Source: Streptomyces sp. NK08204
Lineage (GTDB): Bacteria; Actinomycetota; Actinomycetes; Streptomycetales; Streptomycetaceae
DNA: 64,000 nt
Reading direction: 5' to 3'
Assembly (NCBI RefSeq): GCF_020400585.1
Contig: NZ_JAINVF010000005.1
Location: forward strand, 186,001-250,000
Below are positions 15,855 through 25,300 of the stretch, piece by piece. A model generated the notes under the pieces. The model did not search any database. It was not told the origin of the DNA and saw only the letters and a program-made list of their open reading frames with translations. Both the position numbers and the translations under genes were made by a program. Numbering within the stretch: the first letter of the stretch is position 1; each line of letters starts with the position of its first letter.

Positions 15855-17336
15855 ATGGGTGAGGTCTTCGCCGGACGGTACGAGCTGGCCGACCCGATCG
15901 GACGCGGTGGTGTGGGTGCCGTATGGCGTGCCTGGGACCATCGCCGACGGCGTTACGTGGCCGCCAAGGTGCTGCAGCAGCGCGACGCCCACTCCCTCCT
16001 GCGCTTCGTCCGGGAGCAGGCCCTGCGGATCGACCACCCCCATGTCCTCGCCCCGGCCAGCTGGGCCGCCGACGACGACAAGGTGCTGTTCACCATGGAC
16101 CTGGTCACCGGCGGCTCCCTGGTCCACCTCGTCGGCGACTACGGCCCCCTCCCGCCGGCGTTCGTGTGCACCCTGCTCGACCAGCTCCTGTCCGGGCTCG
16201 CCGCGGTGCACGCCGAGGGCGTCGTCCACCGGGACATCAAGCCCGCCAACGTCCTCCTCGAGGCCACCGGCACCGGCCGGCCGCGGCTCAGGCTGTCCGA
16301 CTTCGGCATCGCCATGCGGCTCGGTGAGCCTCGCCTGACGGAGACCAACCTCGTCGTCGGCACGCCCGGTTACCTCGCTCCCGAACAGATGCTGGGTGCC
16401 GAACCGGACTTCCCCGCCGACCTGTTCGCGGTCGGTCTGGTCGCCCTGTATCTGCTCGAAGGAGCCAAGCCCGACGCCAAGGCACTCATACAGTACTTCG
16501 CGGAACACGGCGTCCCGGGTGCCCCCAAGGGCATTCCCGAGCCGCTGTGGGACGTCGTCGCCACCCTGATCCAGCCCGATCCCGAGGCCCGTTTCCGTAC
16601 CGCCACGGGTGCGCGCAAGGCGCTCGCCTCCGCCGCGGAACTCCTCCCGGAACCGGGCGTCGACGACGAGCTGATCGAGATCTTCGACCAACTCGGCCCC
16701 CTGCCGCCAGGATTCGGCCCGGACGGCCCTCTCAGGGCGGCCTCCGGGGTGGCTGCGGAGTTGCTCAGGAGTGCCGGTACGAGCCCCGGTACGAGCCCCG
16801 GTACGAGCGCCGGTACGAGCGCCGAGGGCGACTCCGGCACCACACCGTGGGGGACGGGGACTCCCCGGACGGCGACTCCGGGCACGGGGGCCGGAACTCC
16901 GGTCGTTGGACCGGTCGGGGCACCGGTCGGCGGACCGGGAGGTACGGACCGCTTCCCTTCCTCCGCGCCGTCCCCAGCACCTCCGTCCGCCATGTCGGAC
17001 ACGGGGAGCTTCCATCTCCCGCCACCAGGGACACCCCCGGCCACCCCCCAGCGCCCGTACCCGCCGGAGCCGTCCACCCCACCGTCGTACGCCGCCCGGC
17101 CGTACACGCCCCAGCCGCCCCAGCAGCCCCTGCAACACTCCCAGCAGCCGTACTCCACGGCCTCCACCGCTTCGTACACCGCCCAGGAGCCGGGACCGTC
17201 GGCCCCCTCCGTGCGCGGCCGACGGGCGCGTCGGGCAATTCGGCGGCCGGGTCCCCCCGCCAAGGTGGTGATCCCGGTGCTGCTGCTGGCGCTGGCCTGT
17301 TACGCCGTGGGCTTCTGGGCCCTGGCCCGCATCTGA
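15855..17336 (+). CDS. Membrane Ser/Thr protein kinase without sensor domain
   Basis: The protein has 493 residues. The kinase domain spans about 8-270: glycine loop GRGGVGAVWRA, VAAKVL for the ATP-binding Lys, HRDIKPANVLL near residue 125, LSDFGIAM, and GTPGYLAPEQ. All catalytic residues are present. A long Pro/Thr/Gly-rich linker, including a GTSP/GTSA tandem repeat, leads to one C-terminal membrane helix (VVIPVLLLALACYAVGFWAL) with no outside domain. GGGGAGGAGCGACACGTAGCC precedes the ATG. Its 3' end overlaps the convergent secreted-protein gene by 37 bases. The input signal is unknown. Confidence 0.92.
   Translation: MGEVFAGRYELADPIGRGGVGAVWRAWDHRRRRYVAAKVLQQRDAHSLLRFVREQALRIDHPHVLAPASWAADDDKVLFTMDLVTGGSLVHLVGDYGPLPPAFVCTLLDQLLSGLAAVHAEGVVHRDIKPANVLLEATGTGRPRLRLSDFGIAMRLGEPRLTETNLVVGTPGYLAPEQMLGAEPDFPADLFAVGLVALYLLEGAKPDAKALIQYFAEHGVPGAPKGIPEPLWDVVATLIQPDPEARFRTATGARKALASAAELLPEPGVDDELIEIFDQLGPLPPGFGPDGPLRAASGVAAELLRSAGTSPGTSPGTSAGTSAEGDSGTTPWGTGTPRTATPGTGAGTPVVGPVGAPVGGPGGTDRFPSSAPSPAPPSAMSDTGSFHLPPPGTPPATPQRPYPPEPSTPPSYAARPYTPQPPQQPLQHSQQPYSTASTASYTAQEPGPSAPSVRGRRARRAIRRPGPPAKVVIPVLLLALACYAVGFWALARI
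16774..16821. repeat. Four 12-bp tandem repeats in the kinase linker
   Basis: CCGGTACGAGCC or CCGGTACGAGCG is repeated four times in frame, encoding GTSP GTSP GTSA GTSA. Confidence 0.9.
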
Positions 17337-18697
17337 GGCCGCCGGGCGGCCACCGTCCAGCCGCCGAGCACCAGCAGCAGCGCGCTACCCGTACCGATCC
17401 CGCCGACGGCGAGCGCCATCATCGCGGTGTCGTCGCCACCGCTGTCGCCGCCACCGGTGCGGCCCATGCCGCCGGTCATCGCCGCCTCCCGGTCCTGCTC
17501 CGTGACCGTGAAGACGCCGCCCGGCTCGGACCGCCCGGCATATCCGGGCCCGGCGTGCGCCTGCCCGTCGATCCGTACCCTCAGCGTCACCGGGAACGGC
17601 CCCTGCCCGAACGTTCCGGCCAGCTGTTCACTCAGGTGGACGACCAGGTAGTAGTCCCCGGCGAAGCGCATGGCGGCGGCCCGGGCGATGACGGCGTACC
17701 GGTTGGCGTACTCGACGGGCGGCAGCGGGTCGAGGGTGGCGGACCGCTCGGTGCCGGTGTAGCCGAGGGCGGCGTCGTCGACGTAGCCGCGCGCGGGGTT
17801 GTACAGGGACAGGTTCAGCGCGCCGCCGACGTAGCCGCGCCCCGGGGCAGCGCCCAGTTCGGCGGTGGCCTGAAGGTGGCGGCCCCAGTCGACCGGCACC
17901 TTGAAGAAGGCGGTTCCGCCGGGGGCGAGGGCCGTCCGCCACACTCCCTGGCCGAGCAGGCCGGCCCAGGCGAAGCCCGTACCGCCGGACCGGTCCGCGG
18001 GCTTGCCGGTGAGGGGTTCGGGGGAGGCGGAGCTCCAGGTCCGCGGAGCCGTCGTGGGCCCGGGGCGTGTGAGGCGTGGTTCCGTGACGGGCGCTATCTC
18101 CAGGTCCCAGCGCTGTGGTGCCGAGGCCGCCGCGCCGGGGCCCTCGGCATCGAGGCGTTCGACGAGCACGTAGTACGGGCCGGCCCCCTGGCACAGCGCC
18201 TTGCCGGCCTCGCGCCGGCCCAGGGCCGTGACGGGGCGGGGGCTGAGCCCGGCGCCGAAGCGGGCCGAGGCGAAGGAGCAGGAGCCCCCGTGCGCGTCCT
18301 GCACCGACACGCGGATCCCGTCGGTGGCGGTGACGGTGGTGCCGGCCGGCGGTACGGCGGTGACGGGGACGTACGCCGTGGTCGTGGCGGCGAGGTCGAG
18401 GCGGTAGTACAGCCTGCCGTTCCTCGGGATGGAGCCGCGGTAGGTCCGGCCCGGCTCCAGCCCTACGGCTTCGGCGGGGTCCGCCGCGCCGGTGACCGAC
18501 CGGGCGCCGGGCGCGAAGCCGTACGCCCCCGGCCGCGCGCCCGCCGGGGACGCGGCGGCACCAACGGCGACATCGGCAGCCGCAATCACGGACACGGCCA
18601 CGGACATGGTCACGGCCACGGTCACGGCGCGAACCAGCCGCCGTACGCCTGGCCGGCACGTCCTCGTATGCGCTCGCCCCCACCCTCGCCCCCGCAC
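17300..18697 (-). CDS. Secreted or membrane-anchored protein of unknown function
   Basis: A signal peptide (VRAVTVAVTMSVAVSVIAAA) is followed by two beta-rich regions. The first runs from GLEPGRTYRGSIPRNGRLYY to PYYVLVERL, the second from GTAFFKVPVDWGRHLQATAE to YYLVVHLSEQLAG. Each resembles the other in layout (a carrier-like beta sandwich). A C-terminal helix (MMALAVGGIGTGSALLLVLG) and a basic tail suggest type I membrane anchoring. I chose GTG 18697, with AGGGGG six bases before it; the frame is open to 18793, so the start is uncertain. It converges on the kinase gene with a 37-base overlap. I do not recognise the family. Confidence 0.7.
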   Translation of the reverse strand: MRGRGWGRAHTRTCRPGVRRLVRAVTVAVTMSVAVSVIAAADVAVGAAASPAGARPGAYGFAPGARSVTGAADPAEAVGLEPGRTYRGSIPRNGRLYYRLDLAATTTAYVPVTAVPPAGTTVTATDGIRVSVQDAHGGSCSFASARFGAGLSPRPVTALGRREAGKALCQGAGPYYVLVERLDAEGPGAAASAPQRWDLEIAPVTEPRLTRPGPTTAPRTWSSASPEPLTGKPADRSGGTGFAWAGLLGQGVWRTALAPGGTAFFKVPVDWGRHLQATAELGAAPGRGYVGGALNLSLYNPARGYVDDAALGYTGTERSATLDPLPPVEYANRYAVIARAAAMRFAGDYYLVVHLSEQLAGTFGQGPFPVTLRVRIDGQAHAGPGYAGRSEPGGVFTVTEQDREAAMTGGMGRTGGGDSGGDDTAMMALAVGGIGTGSALLLVLGGWTVAARRPQMRARAQKPTA

Positions 18698-18889
18698 CAG
18701 GCACCCCCTGCCGCTCCGCCACCGCCGCCCGTCGCAACCGTCACCGGGACCGTGGCCCATCCTGCCCCGCGCACCACTGCGCCATCCGTGCAATCCGCAG
18801 GGCTGTCCGAACCGGCCGCCGCGTCCGGAACACGGTCACCCGGCGCCGCCCACGGCCGTACACCGCCCAGCGGGGCCCGGCAACACGAA

Positions 18890-18915
18890 ACCCCGGCCGC
18901 GGGGGCGACCGGGGT
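18890..18915 (-). terminator. Probable hairpin terminator after the DLW-39 gene
   Basis: ACCCCGG and CCGGGGT arms enclose a 12-base loop, 26 bases downstream of the small gene's stop. Confidence 0.5.
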
Positions 18916-18940
18916 CTGTGTCAGTTTCTGATGTCGGCAC

Positions 18941-19069
18941 TCACGAACCCGTGGGCACGGAGTCGGTGGCCTCCGTCCACAGATCCTGCTCGGCGCGATC
19001 CGCCTGGATCTGGCGGTACACGAGGAGCCCGCCGATGGCGGCCAGTGCGACCAGGAGCAGCTTCTTCAC
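18941..19069 (-). CDS. DLW-39 family small membrane protein
   Basis: The protein has 42 residues: VKKLLLVALAAIGGLLVYRQ forms one membrane helix, and a short tail contains the family-naming Asp-Leu-Trp (AEQDLWTEATD). GTG 19069 is the start. These tiny proteins occur across actinobacteria, usually near the origin. Their function is unknown. Confidence 0.8.
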   Translation of the reverse strand: MKKLLLVALAAIGGLLVYRQIQADRAEQDLWTEATDSVPTGS

Positions 19070-19311
19070 CGCGCAACCTCGTCTTTCCTTGACGTAGGGG
19101 ACCTCTGGCGCCCGACTATACACACCGGCCGATATCGATCGGTGACCTGCGCCGTGGCCCAACTCAGGCCTCCGCCAGCGCAATAGGCCAGGTCCACGGG
19201 GTTTCGACCAGAGGGTGATCACACCCGCACGGACGGTTACTTTGCTCCCCCTTCGCTCGCTATCACCACGCTTTGGGCGTTTCCTCCGCACTCATGCACC
19301 CATCCGAGTGG

Positions 19312-19381
19312 TGTTCATCTGAACATCAACGCGCCACGGGCGTCGGTCCACCACTTCGCGATCCTCATACACAGCATGAGG
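19312..19381. promoter_or_regulatory. Two inverted repeats upstream of the small secreted protein gene
   Basis: TGTTCA-TC-TGAACA lies at 19312-19325, and CCTCAT-N7-ATGAGG at 19363-19381, within the 349-base gap 19070-19418 between divergent genes. They are possible operators. Nothing else was recognised in the gap. Confidence 0.4.
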
Positions 19382-19418
19382 AAAGTACGCAAATCGCCCG
19401 ACCCGAAAGTGAGGGGCC

Positions 19419-19841
19419 ATGGCCCGGAACAAGGTCATGCAGCTGTGGACCGCCATCGTCACCGCCTTCCTCGCGCTGTGCACGGCGCTCGGACTCGTCA
19501 CCGCCGCCCCCGCCGCCGCGACGGCCGCGCCCCGCACCGAGAGCCCGAACAGCGACAGCGTCCCGCACCGGACGGTGCCGACGACCCCGGTGATGACGCA
19601 CTGGTCCCGGCCCTGGTCCCACGCCAGGGCCCTGCCCCCCACGATGAAGCAGCGCATCAGGGCCGAGGCCCACGGGAAGTCCCCGAGTTGCCGCCACAGG
19701 CCCCTCGCCAGGCCCCTCGCCAAGCCCCTCGCCAAGCCCCTCACCGATCCCGCCGCCAAGCCCCTCACCGATCCCCTCACCGAGACGGAAGAGGAAGGCG
19801 CCGGATCCCTGTCCCGGTCGGCGCTCGCGCTCGCCTGCTGA
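19419..19841 (+). CDS. Small secreted protein with proline-rich repeats
   Basis: The protein has 140 residues. The N-terminus MARNKVMQLWTAIVTAFLAL with LVTAAPAAATAAP is a signal peptide. The mature part has no recognised fold and carries an imperfect 4-residue repeat (PLAR, PLAK, PLTD; DNA 19698-19781, unit of 12 bases), then an acidic stretch TETEEEG. It belongs to a Streptomyces family, perhaps DUF6344, but I am not certain. ATG 19419 follows GTGAGGGG. The function is unknown. Confidence 0.65.
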   Translation: MARNKVMQLWTAIVTAFLALCTALGLVTAAPAAATAAPRTESPNSDSVPHRTVPTTPVMTHWSRPWSHARALPPTMKQRIRAEAHGKSPSCRHRPLARPLAKPLAKPLTDPAAKPLTDPLTETEEEGAGSLSRSALALAC

Positions 19842-20075
19842 CCGGCCGCACACGCGGCACGCGGACGTCTCGACACACGGCGACTTGCGTACGCACCAGT
19901 CGACACGGAACGACCCCCGGCCGGACCCGGCCGGGGTCTCGCATGTTCGGAGTTCCCTGGCCCGTCCACCGCCATCCCCGGCTCGGCACCCCCTCTTCCG
20001 GAGTCATAGGCTGACGGAAGGAACGCGCCGACGCACCGCGGCGGGGGCCGAGCCAGGACGGAGCCGTGAGCACCA

Positions 20076-20684
20076 GTGCCCAAGGCGGACGAACAGACCA
20101 GCCCGCGCACCCGGGCCGTGCGCGACAACCGGCGTCACCAGTGGGAGAAGGACCGGGTCCACAAGCCGCCGGCCGTCCGGTCCGAAGCCGGCGCGACCGA
20201 GCACGAGACCGGCCTGACCCCGGGCGACCTCGTCTTCCGGGCGCGGTACCGCGAGACCGGCGCCTCCAGGGAGCTGGCGGAGATCTTCGGGGTGCCCGAG
20301 GGCACGGCTCTCCTCGAACGCCGCTACCGCACCCGTCACACCGCGGAGACGGCCCCCTTCGGGCTCGTGACCTCCTACCTCCCGCGTTCCCTGGTCACCC
20401 CCAATCCCGACCTCCTGGACGCCTCGAAGGAGCCCTGGCCCGGCGGCACGCACCACCAGCTGTCCACCGTGGGCGTCGAACTGGACCGCATCGAGGAACG
20501 TTTCACCGCGCGTCCGCCGGCACCCGAGGAGGCACGGGAACTGGAGCTGCCGCCGGGCACACCGGTGATCCTGCTCCGCAAGACCTCGTACGACACCGGG
20601 GGCCGGGTCGTCGAGGTCTCCTACGTCGTACTGCCGGGCGACCGTACCGAGTTGCTCTTCACCACTGCTCTGGAAAGGTGGTGA
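20076..20684 (+). CDS. GntR/HutC-family protein with UTRA domain but no obvious winged helix
   Basis: The protein has 202 residues. A polar N-terminus (RDNRRHQWEKDRV) of about 50 residues replaces the usual 65-residue winged helix. From LVFRARYRETGASRELAEIF to the end it is a UTRA ligand-binding domain (GTALLERRYRT, ERFTARPPAPEEARELELPP, VILLRKTSYDTGGRVVEVSY). The GTG start at 20076 follows GGACGGAG. Its stop overlaps the start of the glycosyltransferase gene (GTGA at 20681-20684), so translation is coupled. It may be a ligand-responsive partner rather than a DNA-binding repressor. The HTH absence is my reading and should be modelled. Confidence 0.75.
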   Translation: MPKADEQTSPRTRAVRDNRRHQWEKDRVHKPPAVRSEAGATEHETGLTPGDLVFRARYRETGASRELAEIFGVPEGTALLERRYRTRHTAETAPFGLVTSYLPRSLVTPNPDLLDASKEPWPGGTHHQLSTVGVELDRIEERFTARPPAPEEARELELPPGTPVILLRKTSYDTGGRVVEVSYVVLPGDRTELLFTTALERW

Positions 20685-21451
20685 GTGCCGCCGTGACCCG
20701 GCGCATCACCGTTGTCACCGCTGTCCACGGCCCGTCCGCCGGCTTCCTGCCGGAGGCCTACGAGTCACTGCGCGAGCAGTGGCTCGCGGACGGCTGGGAC
20801 TGGGAGTGGGTGATCCAGGAGGACGGCAGCACGGACGCGGTCCGCCCGTACGTACCGGCGGACGAGCGGGTGACCTTCCGCCAGGGCCGGCCGGGCGGCC
20901 CCGGGGTGGCCCGGACGATCGCGCTGGCGCACGCCGGGGGCGAGTACGTGAAGGTCCTGGACGCCGACGACCAGCTCGCGCCGGGCACGCTCGCCCGGGA
21001 CCTGGCCGCGCTGGAGGCGGACCGCACGATCGGCTGGACGACGTCCCGGGTCCTCGACCTGCTGCCGGACGGTTCGACCGCCGGCTTTCCTGGCGATCCG
21101 GACGAGGGCCCCGTCGAGCGCGGTGCCGTGCTCTCCTTCTGGAAGGAGAACGGGTTCCGCGCCCAGGTCCACCCGGCGACCCTGTGCGTCCGCCGGGACC
21201 TGCTGACCGCCCTGGGCGGCTGGATGGCCTTGCCCGCCTCGGAGGACACCGGGCTGCTGCTGGCGCTGAACGCGGTGAGCCGTGGCTGGTTCTCGGCGGA
21301 GGTCGGTCTGCTGTACCGCAAGTGGGAAGGGCAGGTGACCGGCCAGGCCTCCCACACCGACCCCGCCGAACGCACCGCCCGCATGGCGGTGGCGGAAGCC
21401 AGGGCCCGGGCACTGGCGAGCTTCCACTGGCGCTATCCGGTCACTCCATGA
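20681..21451 (+). CDS. Family 2 glycosyltransferase
   Basis: This predicted cytoplasmic GT-A glycosyltransferase has 256 residues. Motifs are ITVVTAVHGPSAGFLPEAYE (nucleotide-binding strand), QEDGSTD, the metal-binding LDADDQ, and CVRRDLLTALGGWMALPASE followed by DTGLL. GTG 20681 overlaps the stop of the UTRA gene; GGAAAGG lies just before. The 3' end overlaps the convergent ferredoxin gene by 11 bases. Donor and acceptor sugars cannot be inferred. Confidence 0.85.
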   Translation: MSAAVTRRITVVTAVHGPSAGFLPEAYESLREQWLADGWDWEWVIQEDGSTDAVRPYVPADERVTFRQGRPGGPGVARTIALAHAGGEYVKVLDADDQLAPGTLARDLAALEADRTIGWTTSRVLDLLPDGSTAGFPGDPDEGPVERGAVLSFWKENGFRAQVHPATLCVRRDLLTALGGWMALPASEDTGLLLALNAVSRGWFSAEVGLLYRKWEGQVTGQASHTDPAERTARMAVAEARARALASFHWRYPVTP

Positions 21452-21695
21452 GTGCGATGGCGATGGCCTGCGAGGGGCACTTCTCCGCCGCTTCCCGCAC
21501 CCGTGGATCGTCACCGGTCTCCTGCCTGCCGGGCCGGACGACGCCGTAGCCGTCCTCGAACGCGAACACGGACGGAGCCCGGTGCGCGCACTCGGCGGAG
21601 CCGTAACACAGCTCCCGGTCAACGGAGACCTTGATACGCCCGTCCGGCATGGCTCCGTCCCGCAGCTGTCCGTCCGCCAGATGTCCGTCCCGCAT
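21441..21695 (-). CDS. Single-cluster ferredoxin ([3Fe-4S] type)
   Basis: The protein has 84 residues. Cluster ligands are in ELCYGSAECAHRAPSVF (Cys-x5-Cys, the [3Fe-4S] spacing seen in Streptomyces P450 ferredoxins) and EKCPSQAIAI. ATG 21695 is preceded by GGGGAGGGACCC. The N-terminus has a short MRDGHLADGQLRDGAMPDG extension made of three related 6-residue steps. No P450 or reductase gene is adjacent, so it is an orphan electron carrier. Confidence 0.88.
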   Translation of the reverse strand: MRDGHLADGQLRDGAMPDGRIKVSVDRELCYGSAECAHRAPSVFAFEDGYGVVRPGRQETGDDPRVREAAEKCPSQAIAIALME

Positions 21696-22396
21696 GGGTC
21701 CCTCCCCGTCGGCTCGGTGCCTTCCAGGACGTGACTGCCCTGCGGACCACGCGCTGAACCGATCCCCCTGGTTCGGCGGAGCGGTTCCGGGGTGCTGGTG
21801 CGCACTGGCGCCCGGGACGTCGAAGCGACGCCAGTCGCCGCCCCTTGGCCCCCGCAGAGCGACGTCTCCACGGCACACACCCCTTCTCACCCCGTGGTGG
21901 GACGGCAGACGGCGCGTATGGCGGCTGGTGGTCCGTCAGGTTTCCAGGGCTGCGCGGCACGGAGGCCGGAGGCAGCGGTACGGAAGGCCGAGAACGGCGA
22001 CGCGGGTGCCGGAGGACGCTCGTGAAGACCCCTGTCCGTCCGGCACCGGTCCCTCCCCACGCGGGGACCGGTACCGGACGGTACGGGGCAGTCGGCTCAT
22101 GCCAAGTCGGCGATTCGACACGAGCCGAACGAATTGCGGGTCAAGTGAGCCGCGTCACGCTTTCGACGGATGTTGACCGAGAACCTTCGGCGCCATGAGC
22201 TGCCTCTCCGAGCGCTGGGCCGGTGGCCTGTCCGGACGGTGCGTGAGCGGTCTCCTAGTGCGCCGAAATCCTGCCACCTGTTTTCGCCACCGAGGAGATT
22301 CCGGTGTCCGGTCATGGGCTAATCCGCAGGTCAGCCGTATAAGGTGAGTTTTCCGGTCCGGACGTCAGATGCACGGGGGAAGTAAGGGGTGGGGCC
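21696..22396. other. 700-base intergenic region, no gene recognised
   Basis: Several short open frames exist on both strands, but none has a convincing ribosome site or recognisable protein. GGTGAGTTTTCCGGTCCGG and TATAAG at 22337-22342 could belong to the promoter of the downstream WD40 gene. No hairpin as strong as others in the window was noticed. Confidence 0.5.
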
Positions 22397-25300
22397 TTGA
22401 GTTCCGACTCAGGGGCACGCACAGCTTTCGCCGAGCGCCTCGCGCTGCTCTACAAGGAGGCCGGGAATCCGCCCCTGAAGAGCGTGTCCGAGGGAGTCGT
22501 CCGGCTACAGCGGGTCGACGAGCGCGGGCGCCCCGTCCGCGTGTCCGCCCAGCGCATCAGCGACTGGCGGCGGGCCAAGAACGTACCCGCGCAGTTCACC
22601 GCCCTCGCAGCGGTCCTGCACATCCTGATCCCCGAGGCGCGGCGCGCGCGGCCGGTACCGGTCTCCACCGGCCTGTACGACCTGGCGCACTGGCAGCGGT
22701 TGTGGGAACGCGCGGTGTCCGACCCGGTCGGCGAGCGCACCGCGACGCCCTCGGCGCAGACCCCGGCGGCATCCGCCCAGGACCCGCCCGTCACCGGCGG
22801 CGTGTGCCCGTACCGGGGTCTGGCGCCGTACCGCTGGGAGGACGCCCGCTGGTTCTTCGGCCGGGAGCGGAGCACCGACGCCCTCGTCGCCCAGCTCCGC
22901 GCCGCCGAGAAGACGGGCGGGCTGGTGATGCTGGTGGGCGCCTCGGGCGCCGGTAAGTCGTCCCTGCTGAACGCCGGCCTCGTGCCGGCGATACGCGACG
23001 GCGCTCTGACGGACCGCGGCGGCGGTGTGGCACCGCCGGGACCGGACCCGTCCGACCGCCCGCCCACGCACCCCACGCACCCCACGCACCCCAGGCACCC
23101 CACGCACCTCACCACCCCGACCGCCCCCACCTCCTCGGCCTCTCCGGCCATCCCCACCTCCTCCACCACCTCCTCGGCCGCGTCCTCCGCCGATCCCGCC
23201 GACCGCCCGGGCGCCGTCCTCCAACTGGTCCCCGGCGCCGATCCGCTGGCCGAGCTGACCCGGTGCATACCCGAACTGGCCCCCGTCGCCGAGCGCGCAC
23301 AGAAGGCCGAACGGCTAGCCGCGGACAACCCGGCGGCGCCGGGTGCCCACAGCCCGGAAACCGGGCGTGCGGTGCGGGCGGCCATGCTGGAGTGGGCGCG
23401 CCGTGAGGCGCCCGCGGACGCGCGTCCGGTCGTCATCGTCGACCAGTTCGAAGAGACGTTCACCCTCTGCGCCGACGATGCGGACCGGCGTACCTTCATC
23501 CAGCTCCTGCACGCGGCCTGCACCGCCCACGCCCCATCCGGCGAGGCCGCGCCCGCGCTGGTGGTCCTCGGTGTCCGCGCCGACTTCTACGAGCAGTGCC
23601 TGCGCCATCCCGAACTCGCCGACGCGCTCCAGCACCGGCACATGGTGCTCGGCCCGCTGACCGCCGCGGAGCTGCGCGAAGCGGTGATCGGGCCGGCCAA
23701 GGCCGTCGGGCTGGAGCTGGAGCCGGGGCTGGCCGAGCTGATCGTCCGCGAGGTCAGCGCCGACGGGCCGCGCGGGGCGCACGACGCGGGGGTGCTCCCA
23801 CTGCTGTCGCATGCCCTGCTCGCCACCTGGCAGCGCCGCAAGGCGGGCAGGCTGACGCTGGCCGGATACCGCGCGGCCGGCGGCATCCAGGGCGCGGTGG
23901 CGGCGACCGCCGAACACGCCTGGTCCGGCCTGGACCCGGCCGCCCGTGAGGCCGCCCGGCTGCTCCTGCTGCGGCTGGTCCGGCTCGGTGAGGACACCCA
24001 GGCAACGCGCAGGCGCGGGACGCGGCGCCAGCTGGCGTCGGAGTCCACCGACCCCCGCAAGACGGAACAGTCGCTCGAAGCGCTGGTGCGCGCCCGGCTG
24101 GTGACGCTGGACGCGGACACCGTGGAGATCACCCACGAGGCGCTGCTGCACGCCTGGCCGCGGCTGCGCCACTGGATAGACGACGGCCGCAACGACCACC
24201 TGCTGCGCCAGCGCCTGGAGGAGGATGGCCGGTCCTGGGAGGACTCGGGCCGCGACAGCTCGCTGCTCTACCGCGGCTCCCGGCTGGAGCAGGCCCGCAG
24301 CTGGGCCGGCTCGGCCGGTGACACGTATCTGACGCGCGGGGCGGTGGAGTTCCTGGCCGCCTCGGTACGGCTGCGCAGGCGCACCGTGTGGATCAGCCGG
24401 GGCGCGGTGGCGGTCGTGATGGTCCTCGCCGTGCTCGCGGCGGGCTCGGCGGTGCTCGCCTGGCGGCAGCGGGACGACGCCGTGTTCGAGCAGGTGCTCG
24501 CCGAGGCGGACCGGGTGCAGCACACGGACCCGTCGCTGGCCGCCCAGCTCGACCTGGTGGCGCACCGGCTGCGCCCGCACGACGAGGGCACCGCCAGCAG
24601 GCTGCTGTCGATCGTGAACGCGTCGCTGGCCACGCCCCTGCTGGGCCACACCGGCGCGGTCTACCTCACCTCCTTCAGCCCCGACGGCCGCACCCTGGCC
24701 ACGGCCAGCTACGACCGGACCGTACGGCTGTGGAACGTGGCCGACCCGAGCCGCCCCAGGCCGCTCGGAAAGCCCCTGACCGGCCACACGAGCTGGGTGT
24801 CCAGCGCGGTTTTCAGCCCGGACGGGCACACCCTCGCCAGCGCCGGCGACGACGGCATGATCCGGCTGTGGGACGTCCGTTCCCCCGCACGGGCCGCCCT
24901 GCTCGGGCAGCCCCTGACCAGCCACACCGGCACGATCTACCTGGTCGCGTTCAGCCCGGACGGGCACACGCTGGCCTCCGTCAGCGAGGACCGCACGGTC
25001 CGGCTGTGGAACGTCACCGACCCGGCCCGGCCGACGGCGCTCGGCGTGCTGCGCGGCTCCTCGGCCGCGATGCGCTGTGTCGCTTTCAGCCCCGACGGGC
25101 GCACGCTCGCGGCGAGTGGCGACGACCAGACGATCCGGCTGTGGGACCTGTCCGATCCGCGCCGCCCGAAGCGACTGCCCAGGGAGTTGAGGGGCCACAC
25201 GGACCTCGTGCATTCGCTGGCTTTCAGCCCGGACGGCCGCACCCTCGCCTCCGGCAGCGCGGACGACACCATCCGCCTGTGGAACGTCACCGACCCGGCG

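Noticed and set aside
21696..22396. Several 70-180-codon frames in the 700-base gap
   Set aside because: They are arginine-rich, overlap one another on both strands and have no ribosome sites or recognisable motifs.
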